A DNA stretch of 5,395 nt from Acidimicrobiia bacterium (GCA_020352575.1 CP070681.1:1088312-1093706), one strand, 5' to 3'. Shown: positions 1 through 5,395, counted from the stretch's first letter. A program made the numbers and translations. The notes: a model not told the origin generated them from the sequence alone.

Positions 1-28
1 GATCGCCGAGGAGCACGGCGAGGCATGA
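1..28 (+). CDS. C-terminal end of an upstream gene (partial)
   Basis: In the frame beginning at base 2 the window reads Ile-Ala-Glu-Glu-His-Gly-Glu-Ala and then TGA at 26-28. That stop overlaps the ATG of the amidohydrolase at 25 in an ATGA junction, the same type of overlap seen at the other end of the window. Eight codons are too few to identify the product. The call rests on the open frame and on the overlap geometry, which would make it the gene just upstream in the same operon. It could be another transport component or a related enzyme, but nothing here shows which. Confidence 0.5.
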
Positions 29-1320
29 GCCAACGGATCCTCTTCCGTGGCGGCACGGTCCTCACCCTCGGGCTGAGGACGTCGAACCACGTGGAGGCGG
101 ATGTCCTGATCGAGGACGGCGTGATCGCCGAGATCGGCACGAACGTCCGAGCCCGCAACGCAGAGGTCGTCGATGCTGCCGAGCGCATCCTCATGCCTGG
201 ATTCGTGGATGGCCACCGGCACGCGTGGAAGTCGCTCATACGGGGAGGAGGCGCCCTGCGCGACCTCCCGGGCGAGCCGAGCGCTGCGTTCGGTCCCCAC
301 CACACCCCTGACGACGTCTATGCCGCAACGCTGCTGAGCCTCGTGTCGGCGGCGGTTGCCGGCACCACGACGGTGGCCGACTGGGCCGACGTCCAGGTGA
401 CGCCGGCCCACCGTGATGCCGTGCTGTCGGCGCACGCCGACAGCGGAATCCGCACGATCCTCGTCGATGCGCCGGCCCGGTGGTCGGACGCCGAGGTCCT
501 TCCCCCGCTCACCGAGGCGCCGGGCGACCACACCACGATCGCCTCCGGCCACGGCGACCCCGCTGCTGGCGACAACGCCGAGTCCGCCTGGGCGGCGGCG
601 CGCGCGAGAGGCCAACGGGTGCATGCCCACGTCGGTGTACCGGGCGCCGCACAGGGATCCGTGCAGGGCCTCGCCGGGGCCGGCCTGCTCGCAGACGACG
701 TCACACTCATCCACTGCTCACTCCTCGACGATGGTGACTTCGATGCCATCTCCCAGTCGGGAGCCGGTGTGGTGCTCACCCCGTCCACGGAGATGACCCA
801 CGGCCTCGGCTACCCGCCCGTCCAGTCGTTCATCGACCGCTCGATCGGGTTCGGCCTGGGCGTCGACGCCGAGCAGGAGGCACCCGGTGATGTCTTCGCC
901 CAGATGCGAGCGACGATCGCCCTCCAGCACGCCCGGTACTTCGACCTCAAGCTCGCCGGAAAGGCCGGGCTCCCGAACCTCATGACCACCCGGGAGGCGA
1001 TCCGGCAGGGCACGATCCTTGGCGCGGAGGCCCTCGGGCTCGGCGCAGCCACCGGTTCGCTCGAAGTCGGCAAGCAGGCCGACGTGCTCGTGCTGCGTAC
1101 CGACCGGGCGAACATCCACCCCGTGAACGACCCCATTGGTGCGGTCGTCTGGGGCATGGACACCTCGAATGTCGACTGGGTGATCGCCGGTGGGAGTCCC
1201 GCGGTCCGAGAGGGCATGCCGGTTGCCGATGTCACCGACCTCCGTCGGAAGGCCAACGAGGCCCATGCGAGGCTCGTCGCGGCCAGCGGGCTCCTCTCCT
1301 CGACCGGAGGTGTCGCGTGA
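25..1320 (+). CDS. Metal-dependent amidohydrolase, ATZ/TRZ-like deaminase/chlorohydrolase group
   Basis: This is a 431-residue cytoplasmic hydrolase with no signal peptide. Residues 1-57 form the N-terminal part of the small beta-sandwich (ILFRGGTVLTL, then VLIEDGVIAEIG), followed by MPGFVDGHRHAWKS, whose His64-x-His66 is the first metal-binding pair of the TIM barrel. Further expected metal ligands are His202 (or His200) in VHAHVG, His230 in LIHCSLL, and Asp281 in GLGVDAE. The sandwich closes with GSLEVGKQADVLVL (344-357). Known relatives remove amino or chloro groups from purines, pyrimidines and triazines. The glutamate usually found three residues after the barrel histidine is absent (Val205), so the exact reaction is uncertain. 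The protein is somewhat shorter than AtzA-type enzymes, mainly between His66 and His202. The ATG at 25 overlaps the upstream stop, and GAGGAG lies at 8-13. The stop overlaps the permease start, tying the enzyme to the importer. The family call is firm; the substrate is unknown. Confidence 0.9.
   Translation: MSQRILFRGGTVLTLGLRTSNHVEADVLIEDGVIAEIGTNVRARNAEVVDAAERILMPGFVDGHRHAWKSLIRGGGALRDLPGEPSAAFGPHHTPDDVYAATLLSLVSAAVAGTTTVADWADVQVTPAHRDAVLSAHADSGIRTILVDAPARWSDAEVLPPLTEAPGDHTTIASGHGDPAAGDNAESAWAAARARGQRVHAHVGVPGAAQGSVQGLAGAGLLADDVTLIHCSLLDDGDFDAISQSGAGVVLTPSTEMTHGLGYPPVQSFIDRSIGFGLGVDAEQEAPGDVFAQMRATIALQHARYFDLKLAGKAGLPNLMTTREAIRQGTILGAEALGLGAATGSLEVGKQADVLVLRTDRANIHPVNDPIGAVVWGMDTSNVDWVIAGGSPAVREGMPVADVTDLRRKANEAHARLVAASGLLSSTGGVA
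1306..1312 (+). promoter_or_regulatory. Shine-Dalgarno site for the permease
   Basis: GGAGG at 1306-1310 lies six bases before the GTG at 1317, inside the last codons of the amidohydrolase gene. It decides in favour of the GTG start over the later in-frame ATG at 1377, which would remove the N-terminal 20 residues. Confidence 0.75.
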
Positions 1321-2351
1321 CGACGCGGAAGGCCCCTTCGGCGACACTCACCCGCTTCGTCGTCGTGTCCCGGTACATGCCGGTCTACCTGGCGATCGGG
1401 GTGCTCATCGGCGTCGCGGCCATCTGGGCCCCGCAGGTGCTCACCGGCCCGGCCATGGGCGCCATCACCCCCTTCGGCACGTTCCTCGCCGTAGCGGCGC
1501 TCGGGCAGATGCTCGTGATCATGACGGGTGGCATCGACCTCAGCGTCCCCGGGACGCTCACGCTCGCGGCCATCATCACCGTCGGTGTGAGCCAGGGCGA
1601 CGACAGTCGGATCGTGATCGCCATCCTCACCGCCCTCGGCGTCGCAGCGCTCATCGGGCTCGTGAACGGCCTGCTCATCGCAGGGCTGAAGCTCAACGCC
1701 CTCATCGTGACGCTCGCCGTCGGCCAGATCGTGAACGGTCGGGTGAACCTCGCCTACACCGGTATCGCGATCCAGAGCGCCGTCCCGGCCGCCCTGTCGG
1801 AGTGGATGAGTGTCCGGTTCCTCGGCATCACGCGCTTCTTCTGGATCGGCGTGGTGATCACGGTGGTGCTCATCCTGCTGTTCCGATACACCACCTTCGG
1901 TCGCCGCTTCCAGGTCGTCGGGGCCAATCCCGTCGCTGCCAGCGTGAGCGGCCTACGGGTGAGCTTCGTGCAGGTGTCTGCCTATGTCGTCGCCGCCATG
2001 CTGTATGCCGTCGCCGGCATCCTCCTCGCGGCATTCCTCAAGACCCCCGGCGTGACGATCGGCGCCCCGTACCTGCTCGGTCCCATCGCGGCCGTCGTCA
2101 TCGGTGGCGCATCCCTCACCGGAGGGCTTGCGAGTCCACTGTCGACGTGGGCCGCGGCCATGTTCCTCGCCGGCCTCAACCAGATGATGCGGGTCATGGG
2201 CCTCCCCACAGCGCTCCAGTTCGTCGTGTTCGGCGCCGTGATCATCGGCGGCATGCTCGTGTCGGGCGATCGGATCATCAAGGGTGTCGAGCGGGTCCTG
2301 CGGGAGCGTCGTTCCCGGGTACGAGCCGGTCCCTCCCCCACGGAGACCTGA
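1317..2351 (+). CDS. ABC transporter permease, RbsC-like (BPD_transp_2 type)
   Basis: This is a 344-residue inner-membrane protein that would form the channel of the importer. Hydrophobic segments lie at roughly 22-40, 48-69, 80-92, 98-123, 127-140, 173-190, 217-241, 253-266, 275-290 and 300-316, giving eight to ten membrane spans. Family hallmarks are GGIDLSV (71-77), NGLLIAGLKLNALIVTLA (117-134), the ATPase-contacting loop GANPVAASVSGLRV (202-215), and the LLGPIAAVVIGGASLTGG stretch (253-270). The family usually has Gly after GGIDLSV; here it is Pro78. The tail (324-337) is rich in Arg and probably cytoplasmic. The start is GTG, overlapping the amidohydrolase stop as GTGA with a good ribosome site six bases upstream, so translation is probably coupled. 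The length is normal for the family. The ribose/galactose class is the closest match, but permease sequence alone does not fix the substrate. Confidence 0.93.
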   Translation: MTTRKAPSATLTRFVVVSRYMPVYLAIGVLIGVAAIWAPQVLTGPAMGAITPFGTFLAVAALGQMLVIMTGGIDLSVPGTLTLAAIITVGVSQGDDSRIVIAILTALGVAALIGLVNGLLIAGLKLNALIVTLAVGQIVNGRVNLAYTGIAIQSAVPAALSEWMSVRFLGITRFFWIGVVITVVLILLFRYTTFGRRFQVVGANPVAASVSGLRVSFVQVSAYVVAAMLYAVAGILLAAFLKTPGVTIGAPYLLGPIAAVVIGGASLTGGLASPLSTWAAAMFLAGLNQMMRVMGLPTALQFVVFGAVIIGGMLVSGDRIIKGVERVLRERRSRVRAGPSPTET

Positions 2352-2381
2352 AAGATCACCACCTCGAAATGCAAGCGATGA

Positions 2382-2397
2382 AGGGCTGCAACGCCCT
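2382..2397 (+). other. Small perfect hairpin in the permease-lipoprotein gap
   Basis: AGGGC (2382-2386) and GCCCT (2393-2397) are perfectly complementary around the six-base loop TGCAAC. The hairpin ends three bases before the ribosome site of the binding-protein gene. It has only five pairs and no T run, so it is not a convincing terminator. It could slow decay of the binding-protein message from its 5' side or affect initiation, or it may be chance. Confidence 0.35.
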
Positions 2398-2400
2398 AAC

Positions 2401-2405
2401 GGAGG
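2401..2405 (+). promoter_or_regulatory. Shine-Dalgarno site for the substrate-binding lipoprotein
   Basis: GGAGG lies seven bases before the ATG at 2413. It fixes that ATG as the start, although the reading frame stays open upstream to 2284. The residues encoded upstream of 2413 are Pro/Arg-rich, and the region overlaps the end of the permease gene. Confidence 0.85.
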
Positions 2406-2412
2406 ACAACCA

Positions 2413-3789
2413 ATGAAACGGACACGAATCCTGGCGCTGCTCGCGATCTTCGCGATGCTCGTCGCCGCATGTGCCGGCGACAGTGCCGACACGACGGAGG
2501 CCGACGCCCCGGCGGAGACCGAGGCCCCTGCGGCCACGGAAGCCCCCGCCGAGACCGAGGCCCCCGCTGACACGGAGGCTCCCGCGGACGAGCCCATGGA
2601 CGACGAGCCCATGGACGATGAGCCGATGGACGACGGACTTGCCATGTACGGCGAGTCGACCGATGCCGATCCGGCCCTCGTCGAGAAGGCGCTGGGCCCC
2701 GTCGGGGAAGTCTCCGACGTCGTCCTCGCATCGATCGCCCGTGCGTCGCAGGACCTCGACCAGGCCACGATCGACAAAGCCCTCGAGTGTTGGGCCGAGC
2801 CCGAGTGCGACACCGGCACCGGTGGCGAGCTCGTCATGGGCTACGCCGACGGTGGTGGCCTCAACGTGTGGCGTCAGGTGACGCACATGGAGGCGATCCT
2901 CCAGGCCCTCACCTACCCCGAGATCGGCGCCATCGTCTCCACCGACGCGCAGTGGAACCCGGACCCTGCCGTGGCTGCCGGTGACATCCGCTTCCTCATC
3001 CAGCGCGGTGCCGACTTCATCATCGGCTACCCGGACCAGGGCGTGGCGATCGCTGACGCGATCCTCGAGGCGAACGCGGCAGGCATCCCGTACATCCCGT
3101 ACTCCGCCGGCTGGGTCGGCCTTCCGGGCCAGGACGGCGCGCTCGTCCCGGGCCAGGACTACACCTCGATCGTCGGTGAGGACCTGTGCGCGCTCGGTGA
3201 GAGCTTCGCCCAGGTGTTGAACGACAACATCGAGAGCGGCTCCATCGGCGTCCTCGGTGGCACGCCCGGCAACGCCCTCTCGCTCGGCTGGCAGCAGTGC
3301 CATGTCCCGGCGCTGAAGGACGGGATCAGCCTCGTCGGCGATCCGGCGGACACCTACTGGGTGAACGACTTCGCCCTGCAGGCCGTCCTCGGGTGGCTCT
3401 CCACGGACCCCGACATCGCCGGCTTCTCCTACGAGTACGCCGACGGCCTCAACACGGCGCTCGACGCCTACGAGCAGCTCGGGATCGAACTCGACGACCT
3501 CGTGATCGCCGTGCGGACCGACGAGCAGACGCTGTTCTGCGACTGGGTCGACCGTGGGAACGACAACTACAAGATCTTCTACTCGGCGGGCGGCAACTTC
3601 CAGTCCCGCATCGCCGTGACGGCCTCGATGCTCCACCTCCAGGGGTACGAGATCCCGGCCGAGATCGTGGTTCCCCACGTGATGCGTGAGGTCACCCCCG
3701 ACGACTGCAACCCGGATCGCGTGACGCCGACCGTCTCGGGCACCTCGCTCGTCCCCGACGAGCTCCTCGCCCTCATGTACGGCGGCTGA
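2413..3789 (+). CDS. Substrate-binding lipoprotein of a sugar-type ABC importer (RbsB-like fold)
   Basis: This is a 458-residue exported lipoprotein that would capture the solute outside the membrane. Residues 1-20 are a lipoprotein signal peptide: MKRTR, a hydrophobic core, and the lipobox LVAAC with Cys20 as the anchor. Residues 21-80 form an acidic, proline-rich tether made of repeats. Residues 81-137 are an extra, probably helical segment ending in CWAEPEC and DTGTGG. The binding fold starts near 139 (ELVMGYADGGG). DAQWNPDPAVAAGDIRFLIQRGADFIIGYP (178-207) and AIADAILEANAAGIPYIPYSAG (212-233) match the first lobe of periplasmic binding proteins of the ribose type. GSIGVLGGTPGN (276-287) and the region 330-360 with SYEYADGLNTAL fit the second lobe. 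Six cysteines follow the anchor (126, 132, 259, 296, 376, 432). The protein is longer than RbsB because of the tether and the extra segment. It lies between the permease and ATPase genes, so the three should work together. The ligand is unknown. Confidence 0.92.
   Translation: MKRTRILALLAIFAMLVAACAGDSADTTEADAPAETEAPAATEAPAETEAPADTEAPADEPMDDEPMDDEPMDDGLAMYGESTDADPALVEKALGPVGEVSDVVLASIARASQDLDQATIDKALECWAEPECDTGTGGELVMGYADGGGLNVWRQVTHMEAILQALTYPEIGAIVSTDAQWNPDPAVAAGDIRFLIQRGADFIIGYPDQGVAIADAILEANAAGIPYIPYSAGWVGLPGQDGALVPGQDYTSIVGEDLCALGESFAQVLNDNIESGSIGVLGGTPGNALSLGWQQCHVPALKDGISLVGDPADTYWVNDFALQAVLGWLSTDPDIAGFSYEYADGLNTALDAYEQLGIELDDLVIAVRTDEQTLFCDWVDRGNDNYKIFYSAGGNFQSRIAVTASMLHLQGYEIPAEIVVPHVMREVTPDDCNPDRVTPTVSGTSLVPDELLALMYGG
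2515..2586 (+). repeat. Four 18-bp coding repeats for (E/A/D)TEAPA in the lipoprotein tether
   Basis: Residues 35-58 of the lipoprotein are four successive six-residue units: ETEAPA, ATEAPA, ETEAPA and DTEAPA. The DNA copies have diverged at several positions, mostly silent. The unit forms part of a flexible, negatively charged spacer between the lipid anchor and the folded domain. Confidence 0.85.
2590..2634 (+). repeat. Three 15-bp near-identical coding repeats for EPMDD
   Basis: Residues 60-74 of the lipoprotein are EPMDD three times. The copies are GAGCCCATGGACGAC, the same with a final T, and one with CCG for Pro, so each of the later two differs from the first by one base. Such close identity suggests recent duplication by slippage, and copy number probably varies between strains. 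Confidence 0.9.
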
Positions 3790-3791
3790 TC

Positions 3792-3823
3792 CGATCGATG
3801 GTGATCCCCGGGAGCGATCGATG
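3792..3823 (+). repeat. 9-bp direct repeat flanking the ATPase ribosome site
   Basis: CGATCGATG occurs at 3792-3800 and again at 3815-3823, where its ATG is the ATPase start codon. The spacing is 23 bp start to start. The first copy supplies an out-of-frame ATG at 3798. The pair could be chance in a short gap rich in GATC, or a relic of a small duplication of the start region. No known operator pattern is recognised. Confidence 0.5.
3810..3814 (+). promoter_or_regulatory. Shine-Dalgarno site for the ABC ATPase
   Basis: GGGAG ends six bases before the ATG at 3821. The decoy ATG at 3798 has no comparable site upstream and is out of frame, so 3821 is the preferred start. Confidence 0.7.
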
Positions 3824-5380
3824 ACCCAGGAACTCGTGCTCGAGATGCGAGGGGTGTCCCGACAGTTCGGGGCAGTCCGTGCCCTCACCAACGTGGACTT
3901 CGAGTGCCGCGCAGGCGAGGTGCATGCCCTCGTGGGCGAGAACGGGTCCGGGAAGTCGACGCTCCTGGGGATTGCCAGTGGGTTCGTCGAACCCGACACG
4001 GGGGAGGTCCGGATCGGTCGTGCGCCGCTCCGGACCGACTCCCCGGCCCAGGCGAGGAAGCTCGGGCTGGCGATGGCCTACCAGGACACGTCGCTCGTGC
4101 TCGCCCAGCCGGTCAAGAACAATCTCTACCTCGCTGCGCCCCCGGGCCAGCGACCCCCCTACTGGCGGCGCAAGAAGTGGTCCCGCCAGCGACTCCTCGA
4201 CCTGGACCTCGACCTCGAGCTGTTCCCGGATGCGCCTGCGGGCGCCCTCACGCTGGCCGACCGCCAGATGTTCGAGGTGGCCAAGGCGCTTGCCTCGGAC
4301 CCCAAGGTGCTCCTCCTCGACGAGCCGACCACGGCGCTCGGCCCCGATGAGGTCGACGCCCTCCACCGCGTCGTCGCGGCGTGTCGCGATCGGGGCGTCG
4401 GCGTCGTGTACGTGAGCCATCGCCTCCCGGAAGTGCTCGAGATCGCGGACCGCATCACGGTCCTGCGCGACGGCGTCGGCCAGGGCACGTTCGAGGCAGC
4501 ACACACCACCGAGCCCGAACTGGTCGAGAAGATCGTCGGGCGCCCCTTCGACGCGGCCTTTCCCCACCCCGAGTCGCACGTCGGCGAACCCCGCGACGTG
4601 CTCGTCGTCGATGCCCTGCAGGGCCAATCATTCGGCCCGGTCACGTTCACCCTGGAGGCCGGCGAAGTGGTCGGCATCGCAGGTGCCGAGGGCAACGGGC
4701 AGGCCCAACTCTTCGACACGCTGGCGGGTCGCACCCCACCGCGGGCCGGTCAGGTCTTCTGCGACGGGGAGGAGCTGGCACTCGTGTCCACCCACGAAGC
4801 GGTGGGCGCTGGCATCATCCTCCTCCCCGGCGACCGCAAGGGCGAAGCCCTCATGACGGTCCTCGGCGTGCGGGTGAACGCCACGATCCAGACCCTGAAG
4901 CAGGTCAGTATGTTCGGGTTCCTTCGGCGCCGCCTCGAGCGGAAGTCGGTCGAGGAGCTCGTCGATCGCCTCGAGATCAAGACCCCCTCGCTCGAGCAGC
5001 CGGTCGAGTTCCTCTCGGGCGGGAACGCCCAGAAGGTCTCGGTGTCCCGGACGTACCTCCGCCAACCCTCGGTCATCCTTGCCTACGAGCCCACGCAGGG
5101 TGTCGACGTCGGCTCTCGCTTCGACATCTACTCCGCGCTTCGGGATCGGACGGCCGAGGGCGCAGCCATGCTCGTGAAGTCTTCGGACCCGATCGAACTG
5201 TCAGGTCTCTGTGACCGGGTCCTCGTCATGTCCCGTGGCCAGATCATCGAGGAGATCCCCGGTGACGAACTCGATGAGACCCGCATCGTCGAGGCGATCG
5301 TCCGAGGCCCCGGTCTCTCCAAGGCAGGTCGCTCGCCACTCGGCGTCGCAATGCCGACGATGGGGGATGAGGCCGAATGA
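3821..5380 (+). CDS. Double-domain ABC importer ATPase (RbsA/MglA type)
   Basis: This 519-residue cytoplasmic protein drives the importer and carries two nucleotide-binding domains in one chain. Domain 1 (about 5-240) has Walker A GENGSGKST (39-47), Q-loop Gln88, the signature-like LTLADRQ (143-149), Walker B VLLLDEPT (163-170) with Asp167 and Glu168, and switch His200. Domain 2 (about 258-497) has a degenerate Walker A, GAEGNGQAQ (288-296), without the usual Lys-Ser/Thr. It also has a good signature LSGGN (398-402) and an altered Walker B, VILAYEPTQGVDVG (418-431), with Tyr422 where Asp is usual. Thus only the site built from domain 1 Walker motifs and the domain 2 signature looks competent. 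One degenerate half is common in this family, and the length of about 500 residues is normal. The EGNGQ form recalls nucleoside-importer ATPases more than RbsA (GAGR). The stop overlaps the next start as ATGA. Confidence 0.94.
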   Translation: MTQELVLEMRGVSRQFGAVRALTNVDFECRAGEVHALVGENGSGKSTLLGIASGFVEPDTGEVRIGRAPLRTDSPAQARKLGLAMAYQDTSLVLAQPVKNNLYLAAPPGQRPPYWRRKKWSRQRLLDLDLDLELFPDAPAGALTLADRQMFEVAKALASDPKVLLLDEPTTALGPDEVDALHRVVAACRDRGVGVVYVSHRLPEVLEIADRITVLRDGVGQGTFEAAHTTEPELVEKIVGRPFDAAFPHPESHVGEPRDVLVVDALQGQSFGPVTFTLEAGEVVGIAGAEGNGQAQLFDTLAGRTPPRAGQVFCDGEELALVSTHEAVGAGIILLPGDRKGEALMTVLGVRVNATIQTLKQVSMFGFLRRRLERKSVEELVDRLEIKTPSLEQPVEFLSGGNAQKVSVSRTYLRQPSVILAYEPTQGVDVGSRFDIYSALRDRTAEGAAMLVKSSDPIELSGLCDRVLVMSRGQIIEEIPGDELDETRIVEAIVRGPGLSKAGRSPLGVAMPTMGDEAE

Positions 5381-5395
5381 CGTCTCGCGCCGATC
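5377..5395 (+). CDS. Start of a further operon gene (partial), perhaps a second permease
   Basis: The ATG at 5377 overlaps the ATPase stop as ATGA and reads Met-Thr-Ser-Arg-Ala-Asp before the window ends. A weak GAGG lies at 5369-5372, four bases upstream. A second ATG at 5367 in another frame also stays open to the end, but its G-run touches the start codon, so 5377 is preferred. Importers with a double ATPase often have one or two permease genes, and the known permease here also begins Met-Thr-Thr-Arg. A second permease is therefore a reasonable guess, not something six codons can show. Confidence 0.5.

Noticed and set aside
2382..2397. Hairpin as a transcription terminator between permease and binding-protein genes
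   Set aside because: The stem has only five pairs and no T run follows. It sits just before a ribosome site inside what looks like a continuous operon.
2284..2412. N-terminal extension of the binding-protein frame back to 2284
   Set aside because: The extra residues are Pro/Arg-rich, overlap the permease gene and would bury the lipoprotein signal peptide. The ATG at 2413 has GGAGG seven bases upstream.
2352..2412. Internal promoter in the 61-bp gap before the binding-protein gene
   Set aside because: No recognisable -35/-10 pair was found by eye. The gap is slightly richer in A than its surroundings, but that alone is not evidence.
1190..2416. Open frame of 408 residues in another + frame across the permease gene
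   Set aside because: The translation is very rich in Arg, Pro and His, with no domain, and runs through a clear membrane protein gene. Only its last 15 codons, in the gap, deserve a note and are listed separately.
2515..2634. Tandem repeats considered as a CRISPR array or regulatory repeat block
   Set aside because: The repeats are adjacent without spacers, in frame and translated as a typical lipoprotein tether.
2356..3999. Long antisense open frame of 547 residues opposite the binding-protein gene
   Set aside because: It lies opposite a well-supported gene with signal peptide and family motifs. Its translation is low-complexity (Val, Gly, Arg, Asp rich) with no recognisable domain. Such frames arise routinely in high-GC coding DNA.
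3773..4627. Antisense open frame of 284 residues opposite the ATPase gene
   Set aside because: The + strand frame has all ABC ATPase motifs in order. The antisense translation shows no domain or plausible start signal.

Overview
The window is a stretch of very GC-rich bacterial DNA, judged by eye, with G or C at most third codon positions. All genes lie on the + strand and are packed tightly, as in one operon. The substrate-binding lipoprotein has a long Thr/Glu/Ala/Pro plus Asp/Met linker after its lipobox. From memory, such linkers are common in high-GC Actinobacteria, especially Acidimicrobiia-like lineages. The host assignment is therefore an inference, and no rRNA or other marker gene is present to confirm it.

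Layout from left to right: (i) the last codons of an upstream gene (ends at 28); (ii) a metal-dependent amidohydrolase of the ATZ/TRZ-like deaminase/chlorohydrolase group (25-1320); (iii) an RbsC-type ABC permease (1317-2351); (iv) a 61-bp gap with a small hairpin; (v) a lipoprotein substrate-binding protein of the RbsB-like type (2413-3789); (vi) a 31-bp gap with a 9-bp direct repeat; (vii) a double-domain ABC ATPase of the RbsA/MglA type (3821-5380); (viii) the first six codons of another gene (from 5377). Three junctions are 4-bp overlaps (ATGA or GTGA), and all five recognised start codons are followed by A. No promoter or terminator is visible inside the window, so both ends of the operon lie outside it.

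The genes most plausibly form an uptake-and-hydrolysis unit. The lipoprotein captures a small polar solute outside the membrane, the permease and double ATPase import it, and the cytoplasmic amidohydrolase deaminates or hydrolyses it or a derivative. The transporter looks like the CUT2 (ribose/galactose) class. However, the amidohydrolase partner, and an EGNGQ-type second nucleotide site that recalls nucleoside importers, make a nucleoside, nucleobase or other nitrogen heterocycle at least as likely a substrate as a plain sugar. The substrate cannot be read from the sequence. I see no CRISPR array, mobile element, RNA gene or clearly new type of system. The points most worth checking are the unknown substrate, the amidohydrolase active site that lacks the usual glutamate, and the degenerate second ATPase site.
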